Positions 27,465 to 36,100 of a DNA stretch of 64,000 nucleotides are shown here, one piece after another (positions within the stretch are counted from its first letter, which is position 1; every line of letters starts with the position of its first letter). Under the pieces are notes generated by a model that saw nothing but the letters and a program-made list of their open reading frames with translations, was not told the origin of the DNA and did no database searches. Origin of the DNA: HyVt-105 sp049975425 (lineage in GTDB: Bacteria > Bacteroidota > Bacteroidia > Bacteroidales > VadinHA17); assembly GCA_049975425.1 (NCBI GenBank), contig JBNGDI010000005.1, positions 1 to 64,000 of the forward strand. Reading direction: 5' to 3'. The translations under genes and the position numbers were made by a program.

Positions 27465-28553
27465 TTATGCTTTCATTACCTTATTCTGCCGGTTAATGGA
27501 TTCCTGATGAACAGCCATGAATATTTTTTCGACAACCTCCTTGCTCAGTCCAAGGCCGGCAGCTGCTTTGATCCGATTATCCAGCAGCTCCTGCCAGCGT
27601 TGCGTTTGCAGGATGGTTACATTCTGTTTTTTCTTCAGCAGGCCGATCTTTTCTGAGATATCCATCCGCTGTGACAGTAGCCTTACCAGTTCGAGGTCGC
27701 ATTCGTCAATCAGCCTGCGCAATTCTTCCAGCTCGGTCAGGAAATCCTCGTCATCGCTTTTTTCCTTTCTGATGATCAGGCGGTTAAGTATCCGGCTTAA
27801 TTCATCCGGGGTTACCTGCTGTTCTTTATCGCTCAGGGCCGAGGCCGGGTCGAAATGGGATTCGATAATCAGTCCGTCAAATCCCAGGTCCATAGCCTTC
27901 TGCGAAATTTCATAGATCAACCCGCAGGGGCCGCAGATATGGCTGGGGTCGGTAATAATCGGCAGTCCCGGCACCCGCCGGCGCAGTTCCACAGGTATCT
28001 GCCAGTGCGGATCATTGCGGTAGGTATTGGTTCCGAAGCGGCTGAACCCGCGGTGAATGGCAGCAAGTTTCCGGATCCCGGCCCCGTTCAGCCTTTCCAG
28101 GGCCCCGATCCACAGATTCAGGTCGGGGTTCACCGGGTTTTTCACCATCACCGGCACTTCGGTTCCTTCCAGGGCATCGGCAATTTCCTGAATGGCAAAA
28201 GGATTGGCGGTACTTCGGGCCCCGATCCACAGCATATCGATGCCGTATCGCAAAGCCTGGTATACATGCTTCACATTGGCCACTTCGATGGTTACCAGCA
28301 TATCCAGCTCCTTTTTCACCTTTTCAAGCCATTTGAGTCCCCTGGAACCCACCCCTTCGAAGGCATTCGGGCGGGTACGGGGTTTCCAGATACCGGCCCG
28401 GAAAATTTGTACTCCGGCTTTTTTCAGTTCCCCGGCAGTTCTCATCACCTGCTCTTCCGACTCGGCGCTGCAGGGTCCCGCAATGATCATGGGTTTTTGC
28501 TGCATGTGTCCCGCCGGCAGCAAAGGTTCCAGTTCAAGATGGATCTGTTCCAT
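27465..28553 (-). CDS. Bifunctional DAHP synthase / chorismate mutase
   Basis: Combines the first step of the shikimate pathway with the branch point to Phe and Tyr. Residues about 1-260 are a class I-beta (AroA/KDO8P synthase-type) DAHP synthase with IIAGPCSAESEEQV, FRAGIWKPRTRPNAFEGVG and the DPSHICG metal site. Residues about 270-362 are an AroQ-type helical chorismate mutase (LEELRRLIDECDLELVRLLSQR ... IFMAVHQESINRQ). The fusion orientation (mutase at the C-terminus) is the usual Bacteroidota form, and the mutase domain commonly gives feedback control by prephenate in such fusions. It lies 16 nt after the aminotransferase. Confidence 0.93.
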   Translation of the reverse strand: MEQIHLELEPLLPAGHMQQKPMIIAGPCSAESEEQVMRTAGELKKAGVQIFRAGIWKPRTRPNAFEGVGSRGLKWLEKVKKELDMLVTIEVANVKHVYQALRYGIDMLWIGARSTANPFAIQEIADALEGTEVPVMVKNPVNPDLNLWIGALERLNGAGIRKLAAIHRGFSRFGTNTYRNDPHWQIPVELRRRVPGLPIITDPSHICGPCGLIYEISQKAMDLGFDGLIIESHFDPASALSDKEQQVTPDELSRILNRLIIRKEKSDDEDFLTELEELRRLIDECDLELVRLLSQRMDISEKIGLLKKKQNVTILQTQRWQELLDNRIKAAAGLGLSKEVVEKIFMAVHQESINRQNKVMKA

Positions 28554-28569
28554 TTTATCTCAGTTAATA

Positions 28570-29733
28570 TTATAAATGTACAACTCGTTTCGCAGCTTTT
28601 TCAAGTATTTCTGCAGGCGAACACAGGGAAATTCTGATATAGCCTTTTCCCTGTTGTCCGAACACGGAGCCCGGGGTAACAAAAACCAGGGCCTGCTCCA
28701 GCAGCCGGTCGGAAAACACCCTGTCATCGGGATCATGCCCCGGCAGCCTGCCCCACAGAAACATCCCCTGCTGGGAAGGTTCAAACTCAGCACACAGCGA
28801 ATTCATGAGGGATTCTGCCATTCTGCGCCGTTCGTCATAAACCCTGTACAGTTGCTCGTACCAGGCATCACCCAGGCGGAGCGCAGTTGCTGCCGCCCGC
28901 TGCACGGGCAGGAACATGCCGCTCTGGTAATTGCTGCTGACCAGCAGAATGTCAGCGATGTGGCTTTCATGGGCCACAATGAAACCGATCCTCCATCCCG
29001 CCATGTTGTGTGATTTGCTCAGGGAATTCAACTCCACCAGCCCCGGTTCCGGGCCGTTTTCATGAAACAGGCTGAGAGGCTCCCGGTTCAGGATAAAACT
29101 GTATGGATTATCGTTACAGATCAGGATGTGATTCTTTTTGCCGAAGTCCCTCAGCTTTCCGAAAAAATCCCTGTGAGCCGGAGCGCCTGTTGGCATGTGC
29201 GGGTAATTCACCCACATCAGTTTCACTTTTTCCAACCCCTCTTCCTCCAGTTCTTCCAGCCGGGGCAACCACCCGTTGTGCTCATTCAGCCGGTAGGTCC
29301 TGGGTATACCTCCTGCCATACGGGCAAGTACCGAATAAGCCGGATACCCGGGATCGGGAACCAGCACTTCATCGCCCGGATCTAGGTAAGCCAGTGAAAT
29401 TTGCAGGATGGCTTCCTTTGAGCCCATGACGGGCAGAATATTCCTCTCCGGATCAAGGAAAATGCCAAACCGCTCTGCATACCAGCCGGCCACCGCTTCA
29501 CGCAGTTCAGGAACTCCACGGTATGGCTGGTATCCGTGTGCCCCGGGCTCTGATGCGGTTTCCGGCAGGGTTTTCAACACCCCGGGATGGGGGGGCAGAT
29601 CGGGGCTGCCGATACCCAGGTTGATCACATCCAGCCCATCCTCCTTCATGCGCCTGATCTGCGCCAGCTTGCCGGAAAAATAATATTCTCCCACGCCGGA
29701 TATTCTCAGCGCTTTTTCAAACATTGTGCTCAT
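28570..29733 (-). CDS. PLP-dependent class I/II aminotransferase, probably aromatic
   Basis: First structural gene of the aromatic operon. Fold-type I aminotransferase of about 387 residues; the PLP lysine is in the SLSKSHNMAGWRIGF motif and the INLGIGSPDLPPHPGV stretch is typical of the LL-diaminopimelate/aromatic aminotransferase branch. Given its position it probably transaminates phenylpyruvate and 4-hydroxyphenylpyruvate, or prephenate. The exact start is uncertain: ATGs occur at 29739, 29733 and 29724; the longer frame to 29787 crosses a terminator hairpin and is rejected. The upstream leader frame ends at 29717, overlapping the start region. Confidence 0.85.
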   Translation of the reverse strand: MSTMFEKALRISGVGEYYFSGKLAQIRRMKEDGLDVINLGIGSPDLPPHPGVLKTLPETASEPGAHGYQPYRGVPELREAVAGWYAERFGIFLDPERNILPVMGSKEAILQISLAYLDPGDEVLVPDPGYPAYSVLARMAGGIPRTYRLNEHNGWLPRLEELEEEGLEKVKLMWVNYPHMPTGAPAHRDFFGKLRDFGKKNHILICNDNPYSFILNREPLSLFHENGPEPGLVELNSLSKSHNMAGWRIGFIVAHESHIADILLVSSNYQSGMFLPVQRAAATALRLGDAWYEQLYRVYDERRRMAESLMNSLCAEFEPSQQGMFLWGRLPGHDPDDRVFSDRLLEQALVFVTPGSVFGQQGKGYIRISLCSPAEILEKAAKRVVHL

Positions 29734-29866
29734 GGTCATACAGCGGATAAAAAAAATCCCGGGAAACACCCGGGACCAGTTCAGCATGTATGAAAAGACA
29801 GCTCACCTGCCCCCGGTTTTCCGGCGGGAAATAGAAAAAATAATAATATGTTCCCTGATGTTTCAT
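29717..29866 (-). CDS. Putative second leader peptide with seven consecutive Tyr/Phe codons
   Basis: An open frame of 49 codons that begins right after the U-run of attenuator 1. Codons 7-13 read Tyr-Tyr-Tyr-Phe-Phe-Tyr-Phe. Codon 13 ends 12 nt before the 5' arm of the second antiterminator. The frame continues through terminator 2 and stops at 29717, overlapping the aminotransferase start region, so translation of the two could be coupled. No Shine-Dalgarno is visible. The long frame without a stop before the hairpin is unlike a classical leader, so whether and how far it is translated is inference. Confidence 0.5.
   Translation of the reverse strand: MKHQGTYYYFFYFPPENRGQVSCLFIHAELVPGVSRDFFYPLYDHEHNV
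29749..29816 (-). terminator. Attenuator 2: terminator and competing antiterminator
   Basis: The terminator (29749-29775) is a 7-bp stem TCCCGGG/CCCGGGA with a 5-nt loop followed by eight U residues. Its 5' arm can instead pair with CCGGGG starting at 29816, and this pairing extends inward (CAG/CTG, U/A, AGC/GCT) with single mismatches to about 13 bp. The two structures exclude each other. The hairpin ends about 10 nt before the first ATG of the aminotransferase. Confidence 0.7.
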
Positions 29867-29938
29867 AAAAACAAAAAATCCCGTCGATCGGGACGGGATG
29901 CTATTTTCTTTTCCTGCAATATGCAGTTTATCCCGTCC
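29867..29938 (-). terminator. Attenuator 1: terminator and competing antiterminator
   Basis: The terminator (29867-29899) is a perfect 8-bp stem ATCCCGTC/GACGGGAT with a 6-nt loop followed by TTTTTGTTTTT. Its 5' arm is part of ATCCCGTCC (29891-29899), which also pairs perfectly over 9 bp with GGACGGGAT at 29930-29938, inside the last codons and stop of leader peptide 1. A small hairpin (CTGCA/TGCAG) lies in the loop of the antiterminator. A ribosome stalled on the Tyr/Phe codons leaves GGACGGGAT free (read-through); one that reaches the stop covers it (termination). Confidence 0.85.
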
Positions 29939-29990
29939 GTTTCAGTGACACGAAATAATAATAGATAAATATGTTCATAAATTGCTTCAT
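29928..29990 (-). CDS. Phe/Tyr-rich leader peptide 1 of the aromatic operon
   Basis: A 20-codon open frame with a good ribosome binding site (AAGGAAG, five bases before the ATG). It encodes MKQFMNIFIYYYF followed by VSLKRTG and a TAA stop: seven of its first thirteen residues are bulky hydrophobic and six are Phe or Tyr, including a Tyr-Tyr-Tyr-Phe run at codons 10-13. The ATG is about 12 nt after the predicted transcription start. The stop codon lies in the 5' arm of the antiterminator, the arrangement of classical amino-acid leader attenuation. Too short for standard gene finders. Confidence 0.8.
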   Translation of the reverse strand: MKQFMNIFIYYYFVSLKRTG

Positions 29991-30008
29991 CTCTTCCTTT
30001 TCAGGCAT

Positions 30009-30039
30009 CAAACCTAATTATTCTTTTTTTGAAATCCAA
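30009..30039 (-). promoter_or_regulatory. Promoter of the aromatic operon
   Basis: A full Bacteroidota-type promoter: TTG at 30037-30039, a 20-nt spacer, and TAGGTTTG at 30009-30016 (consensus TTG-N19/21-TAnnTTTG). Transcription would start near 30002, 12 nt before the leader peptide ATG. Confidence 0.8.
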
Positions 30040-30126
30040 CACGGACTTCTGAAATTTTATTCTTTATTTCGTTTTGTTTGAAATAACGATCTTTGCTGAA
30101 AGCATTTCCGGGTTAAACAAAATATC

Positions 30127-30780
30127 ATGACAAGGAAAGAACGGTTCAAAATGGTCCTGGACTGGTTCAGGGAAAACCGGCCGGTAGCTGAAACCGAACT
30201 GGAATATTCAGATCCTTTCAGCCTGCTTGTGGCGGTGATTCTCTCCGCCCAGTGCACCGACAAACGGGTGAACATGATCACCCCTCCCCTGCTCGAAAGG
30301 TTTCCCACTCCGGAAGTTATGGCTGCAGCCGAACCCGAAGACATTTTTCCATATATCAAAAGCTGCACGTATCCCAACAACAAGGCAAAGCATCTGTGCG
30401 GCATGGCCCGCAAACTGGTCAGCGATTTCAGCGGCCAGGTCCCTTCCGATACCGCCAGCCTTCAATCCCTGCCCGGCGTGGGACGAAAAACGGCCCATGT
30501 AATTGCCTCGGTAGTATTCAAACTGCCCAAACTGGCCGTCGATACCCATGTCTTCAGGGTGGCCAACCGCCTGGGGCTTGTAAAAGCCGCCACTCCCCTG
30601 GCAGCCGAAAAGCAGCTGGTACAGCATATTCCCGAATCGCAGATCCCACTGGCGCACCACTGGCTTATTCTGCACGGCCGGTATATCTGCCAGGCCAGGA
30701 AACCGCGCTGTGAAGAATGCGGACTTAACAGCTTTTGCCTGTATTATCAGAAGATGCAAAAGGAAAAAAACAGGTTATGA
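30127..30780 (+). CDS. nth: Endonuclease III
   Basis: Bifunctional DNA glycosylase/AP lyase for oxidised pyrimidines. The 217-residue protein has the helix-hairpin-helix LPGVGRKTAHVIA with catalytic Lys121, the Asp139 of VDTHVFRVANRLGLV, and the C-terminal 4Fe-4S loop Cys-x6-Cys-x2-Cys-x5-Cys (ICQARKPRCEECGLNSFC). Its stop overlaps the start of the cysteine desulfurase-SelD fusion by four bases, so the two are coupled; the fusion's desulfurase could also supply sulfur for this cluster, but that is inference. Confidence 0.95.
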   Translation: MTRKERFKMVLDWFRENRPVAETELEYSDPFSLLVAVILSAQCTDKRVNMITPPLLERFPTPEVMAAAEPEDIFPYIKSCTYPNNKAKHLCGMARKLVSDFSGQVPSDTASLQSLPGVGRKTAHVIASVVFKLPKLAVDTHVFRVANRLGLVKAATPLAAEKQLVQHIPESQIPLAHHWLILHGRYICQARKPRCEECGLNSFCLYYQKMQKEKNRL

Positions 30781-32987
30781 ACACCATTTATCTTGATTAC
30801 AACGCCACCACCCCCCTTGATCCGGAGGTGATCGATGCCATGAAACCATACCTCGACCGGTATTTCGGAAATCCTTCCAGCACGCACCGGTACGGCATCG
30901 AAACCCGGCAGGCAGTTGAAAAGGCCAGGGAACAGGTGGCAGCCCTTCTTCATGCTTTCCCCGGCGAAATCATTTTCACCAGCGGCGGAACGGAATCGAA
31001 CAATATGGCCATAAAAGGGATAGCCCTGGCCCACGCATCCCGGGGAAAACACATCATCACCACATCGGTGGAGCATCCGGCCACACTCGAGGTTTGCCGC
31101 TACCTGGAAAAACAGGGATTTGAAGTAACGTATGTTGATCCGGATGAAAAAGGGATGGTGCATGTCTCCGATCTGGAAAAAGCGGTCAGGGAGGATACCA
31201 TCCTGCTTTCCATGATGCATGCCAACAACGAAGTGGGAACCGTGCAACCTGTGGAAGAAGCGGGCAAACTGGCAGCCCGGCACGGATTTTTTTTCCATAC
31301 CGACGCCGCACAGTCGGCCGGAAAGATTCCCACAGATGTGAACCGGATGCATGTGCACCTGCTTTCCCTGGCGGGTCATAAACTGTACGGTCCGAAAGGT
31401 ACGGGGGCGCTTTACATCAGAAAGGGGACCGTACTGGAAAAACTGATCCATGGGGCGGATCATGAACGGAACCTGAGGGCAGGGACGGAAAATGTGCTGG
31501 AGATTGTGGGACTCGGCAAAGCCTGCGAGATCGCCCGGCGCGACCTGGAAAAAAACATGCGCCACATGCGGCAAATGAGAGACAGGCTGATGCAGGGAAT
31601 CACTGAACATATCAAAGGGGTCCGGATCAACGGGGATCCGGCAGGCGGATTGCCCAACACCCTCAGTGTTTCCTTCCTGAACATGGAAGCCGAAACCATT
31701 CTCTCGGGTCTGCCGCAGCTGGCTGCTTCGGCAGGTGCTGCCTGCCATGCGGAACACACCACAGTATCACATGTACTTCAGGCCATGCGGGTTCCCAACG
31801 AATATGCCCGGGGAACCATCCGTTTTTCCGTGGGCAAACCTACCACAGAGAAGGAAATTGACTCTGCCCTCAGCGCCCTCACCACCCTGGTCTCTTCACT
31901 TCAGACACGGGAAACCGAAACAACCACAGGCACAAAACAGATGATGAACAGCATTGCCCTTACCTCATTTACCAGCGGGCTGGGTTGTGCCTGCAAAATG
32001 CGCCCTCAGACTCTCGAAAGGCTGCTGTCCTCGTTCCCTCCATCGAACGATCCCCGGGTGCTGGCCGACCAGAGCACCTCCGACGATGCCACCGTATTTA
32101 TGATCAAGGATACGGCGCTAATACAAACCCTTGATTTTTTCACACCCATTGTTGACGACCCTTACAATTTCGGGGCCATTGCCGCCGCCAATGCACTGAG
32201 CGACATATACGCCATGGGAGGAATGCCCCTCTTTGCCCTGAATATCGTGGGTTTCCCTTCCTCCAGACTGCCACTGGAGGTTCTGGAAAAGATTCTGAAA
32301 GGAGCCTCAGACAAATGCAGGGAAGCGGAAATAGAAATCCTGGGCGGCCACACCATCGATGACCCCGAGCCCAAATACGGGCTGGTTGTCACCGGAACAG
32401 CCGATCCGACGCGTATTCTACGAAACAAAGGTTCCAGACCGGGCGATGCCGTCGTGCTCACCAAACCCATCGGCACCGGCATCATTACCACCGGTATCAA
32501 AAGAAAGGCGGTCAGCCCCGAACTGGAAGAACAGGCCGTACACCTGATGTCGGAACTGAACCGGAAAGCCGCCGAAATACTGTCGCGATATCCGGTCAGC
32601 GCCTGCACCGATGTCACCGGTTTCGGGCTGACCGGCCATCTATACGAAATGGTCCGGAACAGCGGAACAGAAGCCGAAATTTTCATCCGTTCGGTACCGC
32701 TGATCGAAGGAGTGGAATCGCTTGCCCGGGCCGGACTGATCCCGGGAGGCACACGGAACAACCTGGCTTACCTGGAGGGACACATTGCCTGGCCGCCCGG
32801 GATTTCCACAACAGAAAAACTGATTCTGTGTGATGCGCAAACATCGGGCGGTTTGCTGTTCACTCTGCCCGAAACGGAAGCAGAACAGGTAATAAGGGAT
32901 TTGCATTCGGCCGGAATAAACCGGGCTGGTATGATAGGAAGGATTGCGCGGCAGGGAAAAGGCCTTATCCATGTAACAGGACACTGA
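30777..32987 (+). CDS. selD: Cysteine desulfurase - selenophosphate synthase (SelD) fusion
   Basis: A 736-residue two-enzyme protein. Residues about 1-385 are a NifS/IscS-type PLP cysteine desulfurase or selenocysteine lyase: IYLDYNATTPLDPEV, Lys202 in LAGHKLYGPKG, and Cys323 in AGAACHAEHTT. After a Thr-rich linker, residues about 393-736 are a full-length SelD with the N-terminal GLGCACKM (Cys404, Cys406, Lys407; the active Cys and Lys of E. coli GCGCK are both present) and DDATVF, GGHTIDD and CTDVTGFGLTGH motifs. The fusion would hand selenide from cysteine/selenocysteine straight to selenophosphate synthesis. No selA, selB, selU or selenoprotein is visible here. Start chosen by ATGA overlap with nth. 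Confidence 0.92.
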   Translation: MNTIYLDYNATTPLDPEVIDAMKPYLDRYFGNPSSTHRYGIETRQAVEKAREQVAALLHAFPGEIIFTSGGTESNNMAIKGIALAHASRGKHIITTSVEHPATLEVCRYLEKQGFEVTYVDPDEKGMVHVSDLEKAVREDTILLSMMHANNEVGTVQPVEEAGKLAARHGFFFHTDAAQSAGKIPTDVNRMHVHLLSLAGHKLYGPKGTGALYIRKGTVLEKLIHGADHERNLRAGTENVLEIVGLGKACEIARRDLEKNMRHMRQMRDRLMQGITEHIKGVRINGDPAGGLPNTLSVSFLNMEAETILSGLPQLAASAGAACHAEHTTVSHVLQAMRVPNEYARGTIRFSVGKPTTEKEIDSALSALTTLVSSLQTRETETTTGTKQMMNSIALTSFTSGLGCACKMRPQTLERLLSSFPPSNDPRVLADQSTSDDATVFMIKDTALIQTLDFFTPIVDDPYNFGAIAAANALSDIYAMGGMPLFALNIVGFPSSRLPLEVLEKILKGASDKCREAEIEILGGHTIDDPEPKYGLVVTGTADPTRILRNKGSRPGDAVVLTKPIGTGIITTGIKRKAVSPELEEQAVHLMSELNRKAAEILSRYPVSACTDVTGFGLTGHLYEMVRNSGTEAEIFIRSVPLIEGVESLARAGLIPGGTRNNLAYLEGHIAWPPGISTTEKLILCDAQTSGGLLFTLPETEAEQVIRDLHSAGINRAGMIGRIARQGKGLIHVTGH

Positions 32988-32993
32988 CCATGC

Positions 32994-33063
32994 AAAAAGC
33001 CGGGGAAGAATACGAAAAAAGGAATAATTTTTTAAAATTTTTCCTATCTTTTCAGGCTTTTTT
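32994..33063. terminator. Possible long hairpin terminator
   Basis: AAAAAGCC at 32994-33001 pairs with GGCTTTTT at 33055-33062, with partial pairing inside an AT-rich loop and a T-run after it. It lies just after the selD fusion stop and before the hybrid kinase, so it may separate the two transcripts. Confidence 0.45.
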
Positions 33064-33102
33064 CCGTATATACTTAAAACCATACGATGCGGCAATGCAG
33101 CT

Positions 33103-36100
33103 ATGGACAATTTACCCGAAATAAATAAGAGAAAAAAGGGGGCCAACCATAAAAAAATGAATCTCTGGCGAGAAGATCCTCACTTAAAGAACATCCCGCA
33201 TTTTCATGATCTGCTATTCCTGCTCACAGCCGAAGGCCGGATCGTTACCGCCAACCCTCTGGCGGTGAGCCGTACGGGCAGGTCGCACACTGATCTCGCA
33301 GGCGAACTGTTCTACAGGATATTCCCTGATTATCAGCATAATGACATAAATAAATGGCTGGAACATCCTTCCGGAAAACCTGTCCCCGCCCTGTACCTGA
33401 AACTTGAAAGCGCAACCGGCGAAACCCTATATCTTCACTGTTCACAAACGGAATGGACCTGGCGGAAAAAACCTCACCGGCTGATCAGGGCGGTTGAGGT
33501 AACAAAAGGCCTGTTCCCGGATACGGAAAAAAGCCTGGCCGAAGAAATGTTTTTTAAGGCTTTTCATTCCAATCCCGCCCTGATGGCCATCAGCAATTTC
33601 GAGAACAGCCAGTACATCGATGTGAACGAGAGTTTCCTGAATAATCTGGGATACAGCAGGGAGGAAATCGTCGGACACACCTCATCCGAACTGCAACTGT
33701 TTGTTGACCTGGTTCAGAGCGACAAATTTTTAAGGAAACTCAAAAAACTTAGCAAGGTAAGGGATTTCGAGGTCACCATCAAAACCAAATCGGGAGAACC
33801 TCGCTACGGCCTGTTTTCTGCCGAAACCATCATGCTTCGCGGACAGCCCTGTTTGCTAACCATTATTAACGACATCACCGAACGCAAGCTGGCAGAAGAA
33901 GAGCTGGAAATATCCGAACAGCGGTTCCGTGAACTGGCCGAGATGCTGCCCCTGATGCTATTCGAAGCCAGACTCGACGGAACCATCACCTTTACCAACC
34001 AGTTCGCATTCAAAACCACACGGCATACGCCCGGGGAAGTGGAAAAGGGAGTGTCCTTCTTCGATCTGATCAACAAAAAGGAGCTGCCTGAGATCAGGAA
34101 AAAATTAAACCGGATTATCAGGCGCGAATCGGATGAAAACCCGCTGGAATGTACAGTCATCAGAAAAGACGGCACGGAATTCCCGGCACAGATCTTTATC
34201 AGTCTCATTTTCCATGAAAACAAGCCGGTCGGTTTACGTGGCGTTCTTATTGATATTACCGAAAGAAAAAAGACCCAGGAGGAACTGGAAACCGAAAAAG
34301 CCTATCTCGCCGAACTGATCGAGAGCGCCCCCGAGGCCATTGTGCTTTTGAACAATGAAAGCACCATTCTTCAGATCAACTCGGAATTCGAAAAACTGTT
34401 CGGGTACACCCGGGAGGAAGCCATCGGGAAAAACCTTGACCAGCTGGTAGCCCCGGGCAAATACCTCAAACAGGCAGAAAAAGTAACCCGTACCATTGCC
34501 GGAGGGAAACAGATGGAACTTGAGTCGAAACGGGTAAGAAAGGACGGAAGCCTGGTAGATGTGTCCATCCTGGGAACTCCCATAATCGTCAACAAAGCCC
34601 AGGTTGGCGTATTCGGTATTTACAGGGACATTACCGAAAGGAAAAAAGCCGAAACGGTACAGCGAATGGTCAACACCATTTCCAAGGCTGTGATCACCAC
34701 CAAAGACCTCGAAGAACTGTTCCTGGTGATCAAAAAGGAGCTCAGCAAGCTGATGGATACCACCAATTTTTTCATCGCCCTGTATGACAAGGAAAACAAC
34801 AGCATCAGTCTGCCTTTCTTCCGCGATGAAAAAGACAAATTCAATAATATCCCCGCCGGGAAAACCATTACCTCCTATGTGATCAGAACACGCAAATCCA
34901 TGCTGCTCAAGACTGCTGATATGAAAAAGCTGGAGGAGGAGGGAGAAATTGAACTGGTGGGAACCAACTGCAAAGTATGGATGGGTGTTCCCCTGCGATC
35001 GAAAAAGGAAGTTATCGGCATTATCAGCCTGCAAAACTATCAGAATGCCGATGCCTACAGCCGGGAAAATCTGGGCATTCTCGAATTCATCGCCGATCAG
35101 ATAGGAATTGCCATCGAATGGAAGAAAGCTGAATCTGAACTACACAACAGCCTGGAAAAATATCGTGCAGTGGCCGAAACCACCATTGCCGGCATCGGCA
35201 TTACCGATACCGATGAAAACCTCAACTATGTGAATGCCGCTTTCGCGGAAATGCTGGGATACGACCCTGAGGAACTCACCGGCAAAAATCTTTCAGCCAT
35301 CACTACCTCTGAAAAATACCAGTATTTCAGAGAACAAACATTAAAAAGAATGTCGGGACTGGAAAGCCAGTACGAAATAACTCTCATAAGAAAAGACGGC
35401 ACCCCGGTGGAAACCCTGGTCCATGCCTCCCCCCTGTTCGATGAATCCAACCGGTTCCGCGAAACCCTGGCTGTGATCATCGATATTACCCGGTTGAAAG
35501 AAACCCAGGAAGAGCTGATCAGGGCCAAGGAAATTGCCGAAGAGGCCGCCCGTGCCAAGCAGCAGTTTCTTTCTACCATGAGCCACGAAATACGGACGCC
35601 CATGAATGCGGTGATCGGCATGGCTCACCTTCTGCTGCAGGAGAACCCACGCCCTGACCAGATAGAAAACCTGCACTCGCTCAAATTCTCTGCCGAAAAC
35701 CTGCTGGTGCTGATCAACGACGTGCTCGATTTCAGCAAAATTGAAGCCGGCAAAATTGCATTCGAGGAAGCCGATTTCGACCTGCACAGTCTCCTGGAAG
35801 GCCTCAGGCAGTCGTTCGTTTTCAAGGCGGCCGATAAAAACATTCAGCTCGAATGCCACATTGAATCAGATGTTCCTAAAATTGTGATAGGTGATCCCTT
35901 GAGGCTGAATCAGGTGCTGACCAATCTGATGTCGAATGCCATGAAATTCACCGAACAGGGAAAGGTATCTCTTTCAGCCAGGGTGGCCCGTTCCGATGAA
36001 AAGACAACCTGTATCGAATTTTCCGTATCCGATACGGGAATCGGGATATCGCCTGATAATATCGGAAAAATATTCGACAGCTTCGTACAGGCAACACCCG

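Noticed and set aside
29740..29787. Upstream extension of the aminotransferase
   Set aside because: The extra residues are encoded by terminator 2 of the leader and are not part of the aminotransferase fold.
31980..31997. Selenocysteine in the SelD active site
   Set aside because: Both active-site cysteines are encoded by TGT/TGC; there is no in-frame TGA.
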